From Paenibacillus_E oryzisoli_A (GTDB taxonomy: Bacteria > Bacillota > Bacilli > Paenibacillales > NBRC-103111): a stretch of 64,000 nt of DNA. Positions 1-8,152 of the stretch are shown piece after piece (the first letter of the stretch is position 1; every line of letters begins with the position of its first letter). Made by a program: the position numbers and the translations under genes. Location: NCBI RefSeq assembly GCF_050467285.1, contig NZ_JBCMUN010000006.1:806001-870000 (forward strand), given 5' to 3'. The notes beneath the pieces are model-generated. The model had not been told where the DNA came from. It ran no database searches and saw only the letters and a program-made list of their open reading frames with translations.

Positions 1-1
1 G

Positions 2-280
2 GTAGTCGGCATCTTTATTTTCTTCTTGCGTCGTCCTTATCTGCGGGTTAGCAAGACAACGTTGTCTAAACGCGGCTTAGCCCGGGAACTGAACCTCACG
101 GCAGAAAATATTAAGGAAATTGTGTATCAGCCGAATCAGATTGTCATTGACATGAACGGCAAAACGCCGCGCTGGGTATATACGAAAATGCTGAACCGCT
201 TCGATGTCGCCGCGATGGCGGTCCGATTGAAAAAGTACGCAGACCAGAACAACGTTGTATTTATCGATAAAACGGTATAG
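2..280 (+). CDS. C-terminal part of a small membrane-anchored hypothetical protein (5' end outside window)
   Basis: The reading frame is open from the left edge to a TAG at 278-280. The first visible residues (VVGIFIFFLRRP) are the end of a hydrophobic helix followed by a basic stop-transfer stretch. About 80 residues of soluble domain follow, with a pattern of alternating hydrophobic residues (EIVYQPNQIVIDMNG, then AVRLKKYADQNNVVFID). This suggests a single-pass protein with a small cytoplasmic domain. An internal TTG at 26 could also start translation, but it lies inside the membrane segment and is an unlikely start. I do not recognise the family. A bidirectional terminator follows directly, and the next gene converges. 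Confidence 0.6.
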   Translation, partial: VVGIFIFFLRRPYLRVSKTTLSKRGLARELNLTAENIKEIVYQPNQIVIDMNGKTPRWVYTKMLNRFDVAAMAVRLKKYADQNNVVFIDKTV

Positions 281-301
281 ACGGCGTCTGTCTGAAAGAC
301 A

Positions 302-341
302 AGCCCTCCGTCCCTCTCTTACGAGCTGGGCGGGGGGCTAT
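302..341. terminator. Bidirectional intrinsic terminator between the edge gene and aroG
   Basis: AGCCCTCCGTCC (302-313) pairs with GGGCGGGGGGCT (328-339), giving 12 pairs with two G-U. It is followed by ATTGTTT on the plus strand. It sits between two convergent genes, so it can serve both; the T-tract is short. Confidence 0.6.
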
Positions 342-347
342 TGTTTG

Positions 348-1421
348 CTAAAAAACGATACTGCCCTTATTCACTTCCGCATAGAAGCGATTGAATTCCT
401 CAATCGTGAGCTGCTGCGCCGCATCCGACAGCGCGGTGGGTGGGTCGGGATGCACCTCGACCATGATGCCGTCTGCCCCGGCCGCCAGCGCCGCCTTTGC
501 GCACGGCGCGAAAATGTCCTTGCGGCCAGTTGAATGCGTAACATCGACAAGCACCGGAAGGTGGCTTTCCTGCTTGAGAATCGGCACGGCCGAGATATCG
601 AGTGTGTTGCGCGTCGCCTTCTCGTAGGTGCGGATGCCGCGCTCAATCAGCATGACTTGCGTGTTGCCGCGGGACAGAATGTATTCGGCCGCATGCAGGA
701 ATTCGTCAATCGTCGCCGCGAGCCCGCGTTTCAGGAGAATCGGCGTGCGGACTTCGCCGGCGGCTTTGAGCAGCTCGAAGTTTTGCATATTTCGTGCGCC
801 GATCTGAATAACGTCGATGTACTGGCCGGCAAGCTCAATATGCGCGGGATCGACGATTTCGCTAATCGTTTTCAAGCCGAATTCGGACGCGACTTCCTTC
901 AACATGCGCAAACCTTCGATACCGAGCCCCTGAAAATCATATGGGGACGTCCGCGGCTTGAACGCGCCGCCGCGCATGACGTGCACACCGGCCTGCTTCA
1001 AGGCGGCGGCAACCGTCCGCAACTGCTCGTAGCTTTCAACCGAGCAGGGGCCGGCGACCATGATCGGCTTCGTGCCGCCAACCGTAACCGGGCCGAGCGT
1101 GATGACGGTGTCTTCTTGCTTCTGCTTGCGGGAGACGAGCAGCTGCTTTTTGTGGTCATTTTGCTGCAGATTCAGAGACGCTTGGAAAATTTGCTTGAAC
1201 AGATGTCGGATCGCATCGGTATCGAAAGGCCCGTTGTTGCGGGCGACAAGCGCTTCGAGCATCTCTTTCTCACGAATCGGATCGTGTTTGGGGACGCCTT
1301 GTTTTTCTTTCTCCTGGCCGATTTCTTGGGCAATCGCCGCCCGTTCGGAAAGCAGCTCCAGCAATAGCAGATTAATCTCATCTATGCGTCCTCGCAGCGC
1401 ATCCAGTTTAGCATTTGTCAT
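348..1421 (-). CDS. aroG: Bifunctional 3-deoxy-7-phosphoheptulonate synthase / chorismate mutase
   Basis: First enzyme of the shikimate pathway: condenses phosphoenolpyruvate and erythrose 4-phosphate to DAHP in the cytoplasm. The N-terminal 85 residues are a type II (AroQ) chorismate mutase helix bundle (LRGRIDEINLLLLELLSER), which in Bacillus acts as the sensor for feedback inhibition. Residues about 105-355 are the DAHP synthase barrel, with the phosphoenolpyruvate-site motif GPCSVES at 124-130 and the FKPRTSPY segment. Length (357 aa) matches the Bacillus AroA(G) fusion. The start chosen is the ATG at 1421, preceded by GAGGAGG; a longer frame back to 1475 has no ribosome site and would run into the T-box terminator. 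A T-box leader lies directly upstream. In B. subtilis nomenclature the same gene is called aroA. Confidence 0.93.
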   Translation of the reverse strand: MTNAKLDALRGRIDEINLLLLELLSERAAIAQEIGQEKEKQGVPKHDPIREKEMLEALVARNNGPFDTDAIRHLFKQIFQASLNLQQNDHKKQLLVSRKQKQEDTVITLGPVTVGGTKPIMVAGPCSVESYEQLRTVAAALKQAGVHVMRGGAFKPRTSPYDFQGLGIEGLRMLKEVASEFGLKTISEIVDPAHIELAGQYIDVIQIGARNMQNFELLKAAGEVRTPILLKRGLAATIDEFLHAAEYILSRGNTQVMLIERGIRTYEKATRNTLDISAVPILKQESHLPVLVDVTHSTGRKDIFAPCAKAALAAGADGIMVEVHPDPPTALSDAAQQLTIEEFNRFYAEVNKGSIVF

Positions 1422-1455
1422 GGAAAATTCCTCCTCGATTTCGATAAAAGCATAC

Positions 1456-1722
1456 AAAAAGACCCCTCGCCGCAAGGGACGAGGAGCCGTGGTACCACCC
1501 TAATTCAGAAGTTTTCAGCCGCATGCGCATACGGGGAAAGGCTTCATCTTGAGCCCTTTAACGCAGGGAGACGGGCGAACCTACTTGCGCGGCAAGCGAG
1601 TTGTCGCGGTTCAGCAGCCTGCTCGGGAATGAACTTCAATGGGGCATGACTTCGCGCGCTCTCAGTCGGTGGCGCCGCGTCCCTGGCAAGCCATGGATCC
1701 CATCTACTCTTTCCGTCATCGC
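1456..1722 (-). promoter_or_regulatory. T-box riboswitch leader of aroG, probable Phe (UUC) specifier
   Basis: Read on the minus strand, the leader opens with GACGGAAAGAGTAGATGGG, which contains the AGTA S-turn of stem I. The basal stem GGAA/TTCC and the upper stem GATGGG/CCCATT enclose the loop GAAGTTCA. The codon position (three bases, one purine, then the stem) is UUC at 1631-1633. The conserved antiterminator box AGGGTGGTACCACGG lies at about 1487-1501. A terminator helix with CCTCG/CGAGG and TCTTTTT ends near 1456. By family knowledge, uncharged tRNA stabilises the antiterminator and raises aroG expression. The specifier assignment rests on hand folding; GUU is the alternative reading. 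Confidence 0.85.
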
Positions 1723-1942
1723 ATTCCGATTATGTTTCGTTTCGATCGATTGAATTATTAGGTATTGTAAGTCAGAATTTTCTGACTTGCAAATATGAGC
1801 TTTAAAGCGAGTCTGCTTTACCGCAGTGCAGGGCATGAGATCTCGGCACGCCCGGCAGTTTTTCGCCGCCTGATTATTGATAATGTATGTCGGCTGGATT
1901 AATTTGCCCGGGCATTGCGCTAAAATCCGCTCGCTGAAGAAG
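1723..1942. other. Non-coding stretch between the aroG leader and the araC gene end
   Basis: No convincing gene is present. The stretch should hold the aroG promoter. It contains an A+T-rich 16-bp perfect inverted repeat, GTCAGAATTTTCTGAC, at 1771-1786. An open frame through here (1636-1965, minus) reads across the T-box and is not a gene. Confidence 0.4.
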
Positions 1943-1963
1943 CCCGCGCGAGTTCGCGGGGGC
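1943..1963 (-). terminator. Putative terminator after the AraC gene
   Basis: CCCGCG (1943-1948) and CGCGGG (1955-1960) form a GC-rich hairpin just past the araC stop codon. On the minus strand it is followed by CTTCTTC, a weak T-tract. Confidence 0.45.
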
Positions 1964-1965
1964 AT

Positions 1966-2853
1966 TTATTTAAGCGTAGAAGCCTCATGTGCTCCATTGC
2001 GAAATTGTCTTGGCGTGATCCCGGTTTTCTTCTTGAACAGCCGGTGAAAAAATTTCATGTCGGCATATCCGACAGCAGCCGCGACTTCGCTCACGCTGCT
2101 GCGGCTGCCGATGAGCAGTTTGCAAGCGGCGTCGATGCGGATGCTCTGGACATAATCGGTGAAGCTCATTCCGGTTTGGCTTTTGAAGAGGCGCCTGAAC
2201 TGCCGTTCACTGAGGCTGCTCTGCGCCGCAAGCTCTCCAAGCCGGATGTCGGTGCTGTAATGCCGGTCAACATAGGAGATGGCTTCTTCGAGGGTTAGCC
2301 ACTGCGGTTTTTCCGCGGCAGGTGCGCCGATTTGAAGCTGATGCCGATATAAGCCCGTCAAGATCCGAATGACGAGCGAAGTGAGCACAGCCAAGTAGCC
2401 GGGCGGTTTGGTGGAGAACTCCCGGTACAATTCCCGAAACATGGCTTGATATTCGCCGGACGAATCCTTCATGGTAAACCAGGGAAGACTGCTGTCGGCA
2501 AACGTACTGCAAATGCCGGAAGCTTGCGGAAAGCCGCTGCCGAGTTCCGTCAAATAAGCTGCGCGAATGAGACAATTATAGACGATCAGGGGCCGATCTT
2601 TCTCCGGCGTTTTGGGTCGGAACACATGCCGGCATCCAACCGGTATGAAAAAGAGGGTTCCATGCAGGACAGGAACAATTTCATCAGCTATATAGTGCAC
2701 GCCGGCGCCTTCGCTGACGTAGGTAATCTCGATGAATTCATGGGAATGCTCGGATGAATCGAAGGATTCATAAGCCCGGTTCACATAGATTGGCACACCC
2801 GGATGAAAAAAACTGTCCTCCGACATCACAAAACTGCGGCGTTTAATGCTCAC
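1966..2853 (-). CDS. AraC family transcriptional regulator (probable activator of the divergent rhamnosidase)
   Basis: The N-terminal ~150 residues form a cupin-like sugar-sensing fold (SSEHSHEFIEITYVSEGAG, then a GTLFFIPVG strand). The C-terminal ~100 residues hold two helix-turn-helix units (IRLGELAAQSSLSERQFRRL, then VSEVAAAVGYADMKFFHRLF) and the AraC signature KKKTGITPRQFR. I prefer the GTG at 2853 as start because GGAAGGAG lies seven bases upstream of it. The ATG at 2859 is only one or two bases from that ribosome site. The gene is divergent from an alpha-L-rhamnosidase across about 180 bp, which suggests that it senses rhamnose or a rhamnoside and activates that gene. Confidence 0.85.
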   Translation of the reverse strand: MSIKRRSFVMSEDSFFHPGVPIYVNRAYESFDSSEHSHEFIEITYVSEGAGVHYIADEIVPVLHGTLFFIPVGCRHVFRPKTPEKDRPLIVYNCLIRAAYLTELGSGFPQASGICSTFADSSLPWFTMKDSSGEYQAMFRELYREFSTKPPGYLAVLTSLVIRILTGLYRHQLQIGAPAAEKPQWLTLEEAISYVDRHYSTDIRLGELAAQSSLSERQFRRLFKSQTGMSFTDYVQSIRIDAACKLLIGSRSSVSEVAAAVGYADMKFFHRLFKKKTGITPRQFRNGAHEASTLK

Positions 2854-2894
2854 AAGCATGCTCCTTCCGTTCTTTAGGCATCATGATGCTATCT

Positions 2895-2995
2895 TATAAA
2901 TAAGCGTTACGATTGTCCAGATCAACCTATAATAATGTCCGAAGTACCCCCTAATTGGAAAAGGAATCCCCTTTACAATAAACGTAACGGTGCCG
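2895..2995 (+). promoter_or_regulatory. Divergent promoter region with a CGTTACG/CGTAACG dyad
   Basis: A TATAAT box (2928-2933) faces the rhamnosidase. The hexamer 17 bases upstream is CGTTAC, which is not a sigma-A -35 and fits an activator-dependent promoter. That hexamer is part of CGTTACG (2905-2911), whose reverse complement CGTAACG recurs at 2983-2989. These may be half-sites for the divergent AraC protein. No binding evidence is available. Confidence 0.4.
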
Positions 2996-3041
2996 ATGAC
3001 AGATGGCGCACGAATTCATAGTGAAAAGGTGAATGTGTACG

Positions 3042-5753
3042 ATGACCTTATTCGAAGTTACACACTTGCGATGCGAGAGCCTGCACAACCCGGTTGGACT
3101 CGGCGTCACAATTCCTCGTTTCAGTTGGCAGCTAAAGTCGGATGGCGTTCATGTGATACAAAGGGCGTATCGTCTGCAAGTATGCTGCAACAGCGATTCG
3201 GGAGAATTTAATGAGAACGAACTCCTCTGGGATACCGGTAGAGTGGAATCGGAACGTTCGGTATGGGTGGAATATGGAGGCAAGCCTCTTGAGTCTCGCC
3301 AGCAATACCAATATCGCGTAAAAGTCTGGGATCAGCATGGCCAGGAATCGGCTTGGAGTGAGACAGCTTATCTGGAAATGGGGCTGCTTCATCCTTCGGA
3401 TTGGTCGGCGGTTTTTATTACACCTGATTCTGCATCCATCGATCCGCAGGCAGAGGAAATCTTTCTGCTGCGCAAGTCATTTACTGTCCGCTCGGGGGTG
3501 AGAAGGGCGACGATTTATGCGACGTCACTCGGTTTGTACGAACTAGAGCTGGACGGTGAGCGCGTCGGCGATTGGCAGTATACACCGGGCTGGACGAGTT
3601 ACCGCAATCGACTGCAGGTTCAAGCCTACGATGTGACGAATCGCATTCGCTCCGGCGTCAGCCACGCGATCGGCGCATCGCTAGCGAATGGATGGTACAA
3701 AGGGAATTTGGCCTGGCAGGATCAGCGCAACATTTTTGGGGATACGCGGGCGCTTCTCCTTCAAGTGCATATCGATTATGCCGATGGTACGACGGATATT
3801 GTTGGCACGGACGGGACTTGGCGAGCTTCAACGGGGCCGATTCTAATGTCGGAGCTGTATCACGGTGAAATTTATGATGCTCGTATGGAAAAGACAGGAT
3901 GGACGTCAGCGACATACGACGATGAGAACTGGACCGCTGTGAGCGAAGTGAAGCATGCGGTGGACATTCTGGTCATGCAGGAAAATGAACCCTCACGGAT
4001 CACGGAGCGGCTGAAGCCGGTTGCGCTGTTGCGGACGCCTGTAGGTGAAACCGTGATCGATATGGGCCAAAACATGGTGGGCCGCTTGCATCTCCGACTG
4101 AACCTGCCGGAAGGCACGGAGCTTACGCTCCAGCATGCCGAAGTGCTGGATAGGGATGGCAATTTTTACACAGGCAATTTACGCAATGCGAAGCAGACTG
4201 TTCGGTATACGTGCAAGGGCGGCGGCGAGGCATATGAACCTCATTTTTCGTTCCAAGGCTTCCGGTATGTGAAGGTTGTTGGCTGGCCTGAGGAGACGCC
4301 GCTTGAATTGGAGCGCTTCACGGGACACGTCATTCATACGGATATGGAACCTAGCGGAACGTTCGAATGCTCGCATCCCCTTCTGAATCGGCTGCAGCAG
4401 AATATCGTTTGGGGGCAGAGGGGGAACTTTCTCGACGTGCCGACCGATTGTCCACAGCGGGATGAGCGGCTGGGCTGGACCGGCGATGCGCAAGTGTTCA
4501 TAAGGACGGCGGCGTTCAATTACGGCGTGGACGCTTTCTTTGCCAAGTGGCTGCGCGATCTGAAAGCCGATCAACGCAGCGACGGCGGCGTGCCGTTCGT
4601 GGTGCCGCATGTTTTAGATGAGAAGGCGTACTCCTCTGCGGCCTGGGGGGATGCGGCAGTCATATGCCCATGGACGCTGTATATTTGTTACGGAGATCGG
4701 CGTGTTCTTGAAGAGCAGTACGAGAGCATGAAAGCCTGGATTGACTATATGCGGGCGCAAGGGGATGACGAGCATCTCTGGAACACCGGCTTTCATTTCG
4801 GGGATTGGCTTGGACTGGATGCCAAAGAGGGCAGCTATATTGGCGCAACGCCCAAAGACCTCATCGCGACCTGCTTCTATGCCTACTCTACCGGCTTATT
4901 CGTAAAAACTGCGAAAGTGCTTGGCCGCCATGAGGATGCGGAGCAATATGCGAAGCTGTACGAGCAAATCGTCGCTGCCTTTGAGCGGGAGTTTATGACG
5001 GCGAGCGGGCGGCTTGCCGCACATACGCAGACAGCACATGTGCTGCCTTTGATTTTTGGATTAGTCGAGGGCTCCGTGCGTGAACGGCTCGCCCGGACGC
5101 TGGCTGAATATGTGCAAGAGAATAACTGCCATCTGACGACCGGCTTCGTTGGCACGCCTTATTTGTGCCACGCTTTGTCCGAAAACGGCTACCACGAGTT
5201 GGCCGTGAAATTGGTGCAGCAGGAGAGCTATCCGTCTTGGCTGTATGCGATCCACCAGGGGGCCACGACAATCTGGGAGCATTGGGACGGCATTAAACCG
5301 GATGGCACATTTTGGAGCGATGACATGAATTCGTACAATCACTATGCCTACGGTTCCATCGGGGATTGGTTGTATCGGGTTGTGGCCGGACTTGATCTCG
5401 ACGAGGCAGTGCCGGGGTATCAACGCATTCGCTTCCAGCCGCGTCCTGATTCGGGACTGACCTATGCGAAGGCAGCATATCAGTCTGTCTATGGTTTGAT
5501 CCGCAGTGAGTGGCAGCTCGGCGAAGATGAAGACGGCAGTTCGGTCACCTACGAGTTTGAGCTCCCGCCAAACACGACAGCCGAAGTGAGGCTGCCGGGC
5601 GGCGCCATGGAGAACGCAGTTGTCAATGATGCGGATGTAGGGCAAGCAGCCGGCGTGCTGTCCGCTCAGCAACTGGGGGATACCCTCGTGCTGGAGCTCG
5701 GATCAGGGACGTATCGGATCGCCATTCCGGCTTCGCCCGGTGCTAAGGGATAG
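3042..5753 (+). CDS. Alpha-L-rhamnosidase, glycoside hydrolase family 78
   Basis: Hydrolyses terminal alpha-L-rhamnosyl bonds. There is no signal peptide, so it probably works in the cytoplasm on imported rhamno-oligosaccharides. Layout: N-terminal fibronectin-like and beta-sandwich domains (about 1-330), an alpha/alpha-barrel catalytic domain (about 430-780), and a C-terminal beta domain. The barrel carries DCPQRDERLGWTGD, the GH78 Asp/Arg-Asp-Glu cluster with the general acid. TTIWEHWDG supplies the glutamate that acts as general base in the family. Length (about 900 aa) is normal. The ATG at 3042 has AGGTGA nine bases upstream; the in-frame ATG at 3033 almost touches that site. It stands alone downstream of the AraC-facing promoter. 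Confidence 0.92.
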   Translation: MTLFEVTHLRCESLHNPVGLGVTIPRFSWQLKSDGVHVIQRAYRLQVCCNSDSGEFNENELLWDTGRVESERSVWVEYGGKPLESRQQYQYRVKVWDQHGQESAWSETAYLEMGLLHPSDWSAVFITPDSASIDPQAEEIFLLRKSFTVRSGVRRATIYATSLGLYELELDGERVGDWQYTPGWTSYRNRLQVQAYDVTNRIRSGVSHAIGASLANGWYKGNLAWQDQRNIFGDTRALLLQVHIDYADGTTDIVGTDGTWRASTGPILMSELYHGEIYDARMEKTGWTSATYDDENWTAVSEVKHAVDILVMQENEPSRITERLKPVALLRTPVGETVIDMGQNMVGRLHLRLNLPEGTELTLQHAEVLDRDGNFYTGNLRNAKQTVRYTCKGGGEAYEPHFSFQGFRYVKVVGWPEETPLELERFTGHVIHTDMEPSGTFECSHPLLNRLQQNIVWGQRGNFLDVPTDCPQRDERLGWTGDAQVFIRTAAFNYGVDAFFAKWLRDLKADQRSDGGVPFVVPHVLDEKAYSSAAWGDAAVICPWTLYICYGDRRVLEEQYESMKAWIDYMRAQGDDEHLWNTGFHFGDWLGLDAKEGSYIGATPKDLIATCFYAYSTGLFVKTAKVLGRHEDAEQYAKLYEQIVAAFEREFMTASGRLAAHTQTAHVLPLIFGLVEGSVRERLARTLAEYVQENNCHLTTGFVGTPYLCHALSENGYHELAVKLVQQESYPSWLYAIHQGATTIWEHWDGIKPDGTFWSDDMNSYNHYAYGSIGDWLYRVVAGLDLDEAVPGYQRIRFQPRPDSGLTYAKAAYQSVYGLIRSEWQLGEDEDGSSVTYEFELPPNTTAEVRLPGGAMENAVVNDADVGQAAGVLSAQQLGDTLVLELGSGTYRIAIPASPGAKG

Positions 5754-5872
5754 ATGGAGGGAAGCTGTGCCAGCGGACATGGCTTGAATTGCTCCCGTAG
5801 CAACTTTCGCAGCGACCTCTCATTGCGCTTTCTCGTTTCCGTGGAAGAAATTCAGTAAGGTTCCTCTGCCCG

Positions 5873-6070
5873 TTTCCTGCAAAAACTACAAGTGATTTTA
5901 TGAAAAAAGGGGCGAAATGGTTGGGATCCTGTATAAGCTACAGGTAAATCTCGCCATCACGCCTCTTTTCCGTTGGAATGGAGGGGGAAGCCTTGTTTTA
6001 GCTGTAGGAAATGCAGGATTCTTCGCAAAATCCCCCTGTTTTCCGAATTTTGATGTAGGAAATACAGGTT
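5873..6070. repeat. Inverted pair of two-unit (51-bp period) intergenic repeats
   Basis: On the plus strand, units beginning CCTGCAAAAACTACA (5877) and CCTGTATAAGCTACAG (5928) are 51 bp apart. The reverse complement of the same unit occurs at TGTAGGAAATGCAGG (6003) and TGTAGGAAATACAGG (6054), again exactly 51 bp apart. The two halves align over about 75 bp when one is reversed, so the block can fold into a long imperfect hairpin. It lies in the 510-bp gap between the rhamnosidase and the next minus-strand gene. The rest of that gap (5754-5872, 6071-6263) shows nothing I can identify. Confidence 0.75.
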
Positions 6071-6263
6071 CGCACCGGGAGCAGGGTTTGACCGCCGCCA
6101 TGCGTCGGCGAAGCAACGCGCGCCCAGGCGATGAAGTCTGAAATCATTGAAGTGCCGAATGGCAGCGCTCAGCGGCAGAGCCGGCATGACGCCTGCTGCC
6201 TAGGCCCGCTTTCACATCAAAAACTCGCCCCGCCTAACGATAGTTTCGCGTTCTCCCGTTTCC

Positions 6264-6575
6264 TTAATCGTACCGCTCCTCTTCTTCGCGGATGAAATTG
6301 TCCAGAATCAGCTCGGCTTCTGTCTCGAAGTTGAGGTGAAGCGGGGCAGGGAGCAGGTCCATGATTTCTTCCACATCAGGCAGCGCCATAAACGCATCTA
6401 GCGATTCAGGTGCTGGCTGCATGTCCTGAACCCACGCGCGAACCGCCTCGATCCATACATAAAACGACGATTGAAAATGGTCGGCCGCTCCTTCTTGGTC
6501 CTCCTCATCCGCGCTCGCCATTGCGTTCCATTGCTGAATGCAAGCGCGCAGCGTTTCTTCAACCTTCGTATCCAT
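6264..6575 (-). CDS. Small acidic hypothetical protein downstream of the LacI regulator
   Basis: 103 residues, rich in Glu and Asp (SADEEDQEGAADHF near the N-terminus, FIREEEERYD at the end), with no membrane segment, signal or known motif. The pattern suggests a small all-helical soluble protein. AAAGGAG stands seven bases before the ATG at 6575. It starts 13 bases after the LacI stop, so the two genes are probably co-transcribed. I do not recognise the family; a regulatory role with the repressor is only a guess from position. Confidence 0.7.
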   Translation of the reverse strand: MDTKVEETLRACIQQWNAMASADEEDQEGAADHFQSSFYVWIEAVRAWVQDMQPAPESLDAFMALPDVEEIMDLLPAPLHLNFETEAELILDNFIREEEERYD

Positions 6576-6588
6576 AACAAGTCTCCTT

Positions 6589-7596
6589 TCAATCCAAATC
6601 TCGCGTCGATGACCGGATGATCAGGTCGGAGGGCAGCATGATTTTACGTGGGGCTTGCGCGGCCTCAGCTTCAATCCGCTCGATCAGCAGCTGCATGCCG
6701 AGCAAGCCGAACTGGTAAGCCGGTTGAGCCGCCACGGTCAGGAACGGATTGATCATCTCGGCAGGCCCGAAATCATCGAAACAGGCGACGGAGATGTCCT
6801 CCGGCACCCGGAGTCCACGCTCGCGCAAGGACTGAATGATGCCAACGGCGAGCAAATTGTTCGCTGCGAAGATCGCTGTCGGCGGCTCTTTCAGCGCGAG
6901 CAGTGCATCTAGCGCCGCTTCCTCGTGGAACACATGGTAGCCGAGATGCACAACGAGCTCGTCGTCCATCGGCAAGCCGCTGAGCAGCAGCGCTTCCCGG
7001 TAGCCGGTGTAGCGCAGCCTCGCTGTCGATACGTCCGGTGAGCCGTTAATCATGGCGATGCGGCGGTGGCCAAGAGCGACGAGGTGCTCGACGAGCTTCT
7101 TCGCGCCTTCCTTGCTGTCACCGAGCACGATGTCGACTTCGATGCCGGGCACTTCACGGTCCAGGATGACCAGCGGAATCTGGTGCTGGAGCAGGCGGTT
7201 CAGGTTATCGACCGAGCGATCGCCGGTTGGGGCGAAGAGAACGCCGTCGACGCGCGTGGAGAGCATCATGTCGACGTAATCTTTTTCCTTCACATAATCC
7301 TCGTCACTATTGGCAAAAAGCAGCCGATACCCAGCCTTCTTGGCGGCATCTTCCGCACCTCGGGCCAGGGTTGTATAAAACGGATTCGTAATATCCGTAA
7401 TGAGCAGCGACAAGATATTCGTTTTCTGGGAAACGAGGCTGCGTGCGGCGCTGTTGGGGATGTAATTCAACTCCTCCATCACCTTGCGGACCCGTTTGCG
7501 GGTATCCTCACTGATGCGGCCGGTATTATTGATCACCCGGGATACGGTCATCGCGGATACGCCGGCTTTTTCAGCGATGTCATAAATGGTTATCAC
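6589..7596 (-). CDS. LacI family transcriptional repressor of the fuc operon
   Basis: Starts with a classical LacI helix-turn-helix (ITIYDIAEKAGVSAMTVSRVIN) and hinge helix (YIPNSAARSL). A periplasmic-binding-protein-like effector domain follows (ILSLLITDITNPFYTTLARG, then LGHRRIAMINGSPDVSTARLR, then CFDDFGPAEMINP). The GTG at 7596 has GAAGGGTG nine bases upstream; an earlier GTG at 7608 overlaps that site. It is divergent from fucU-fucI-kinase-fucA across a short region holding a palindromic operator. The natural inference is repression of that operon with release by L-fucose or a pathway intermediate. Length (335 aa) is normal. Confidence 0.9.
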   Translation of the reverse strand: MITIYDIAEKAGVSAMTVSRVINNTGRISEDTRKRVRKVMEELNYIPNSAARSLVSQKTNILSLLITDITNPFYTTLARGAEDAAKKAGYRLLFANSDEDYVKEKDYVDMMLSTRVDGVLFAPTGDRSVDNLNRLLQHQIPLVILDREVPGIEVDIVLGDSKEGAKKLVEHLVALGHRRIAMINGSPDVSTARLRYTGYREALLLSGLPMDDELVVHLGYHVFHEEAALDALLALKEPPTAIFAANNLLAVGIIQSLRERGLRVPEDISVACFDDFGPAEMINPFLTVAAQPAYQFGLLGMQLLIERIEAEAAQAPRKIMLPSDLIIRSSTRDLD

Positions 7597-7651
7597 GAGA
7601 TTAATCACCCTTCATCCCAATTCTATTTGTCTATTGTATAGAAAATAAGGA

Positions 7652-7680
7652 TTGACAGCAAGGCATAAAGTTGCTAATTT
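7652..7680 (+). promoter_or_regulatory. Sigma-A promoter of the fuc operon
   Basis: TTGACA (7652-7657), 17 bases, TAATTT (7675-7680). The -35 is perfect and the -10 is four of six. It is followed directly by a LacI-type palindrome, so bound repressor would overlap the start of transcription. Confidence 0.65.
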
Positions 7681-7683
7681 TGA

Positions 7684-7695
7684 GTTATCGGTAAC
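7684..7695. promoter_or_regulatory. LacI-type operator O1 upstream of fucU
   Basis: GTTATCGGTAAC is a near-palindrome with the central CG typical of LacI-family sites. It lies just after the -10 box of the fuc promoter and in the divergent region to the lacI gene. A second copy of its TTATCGGTAAC core occurs at 8154-8164. Confidence 0.6.
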
Positions 7696-7721
7696 ACAAC
7701 TTTAATTAGGAGATGTTTAGG

Positions 7722-8147
7722 ATGCTCAAAGGGATACCTTCGATCCTGACGCCGGAGCTTTTAAAGGTGTTAATGGAGATGGGGCATGGGGATGAAATCG
7801 TGCTGGGCGACGGCAATTTTCCCGCAGCAAGCCACGCGCAGCGGCTGATTCGTTGTGACGGTCATGCGGTACCCGATTTATTGAAAGCGATTTTATTGCT
7901 GTTCCCGCTGGATACTTACTGTGAACAGCCCGTTGCTCTTATGGCGAAAGTGCCGGGGGACACGGTCGAAACGCCGATCTGGAGCGAGTACGAAGCCATC
8001 ATCAGCGAGCATATGAAGCCGGCGATTGAGTACGTCGATCGTTTCGCGTTTTACGAAAGGGCGAAGAGCGCCTATGCCATCGTTGCGACCGGCGAGAAGG
8101 CGCTTTATGCCAATGTGATTTTGAAAAAAGGCGTTGTTGTTGAGTGA
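7722..8147 (+). CDS. fucU: L-fucose mutarotase (RbsD/FucU family)
   Basis: Interconverts the alpha and beta anomers of L-fucose so that the isomerase is supplied with the right form. The N-terminus MLKGIPSILTPELLKVLMEM followed by GHGDEIVLGDGNFPA is close to E. coli FucU, including the catalytic-site His of GHGDE and the Asp of the following loop. Length 141 aa is standard. The ATG at 7722 is preferred: AGGAG lies nine bases upstream, and the family begins exactly here. The ATG at 7713 directly abuts the ribosome site. First gene of the fuc operon, with an 80-bp gap before fucI that contains a second operator. Confidence 0.92.
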   Translation: MLKGIPSILTPELLKVLMEMGHGDEIVLGDGNFPAASHAQRLIRCDGHAVPDLLKAILLLFPLDTYCEQPVALMAKVPGDTVETPIWSEYEAIISEHMKPAIEYVDRFAFYERAKSAYAIVATGEKALYANVILKKGVVVE

Positions 8148-8152
8148 TTTGA

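Noticed and set aside
534..1367. Open frame of 277 codons opposite aroG
   Set aside because: It is the antisense shadow of a strongly conserved enzyme; the protein is Arg/Asn-rich with no motif and no ribosome site.
1636..1965. Open frame of 109 codons upstream of aroG on the minus strand
   Set aside because: It reads through the T-box stem I and a terminator; the RNA structure explains the sequence better.
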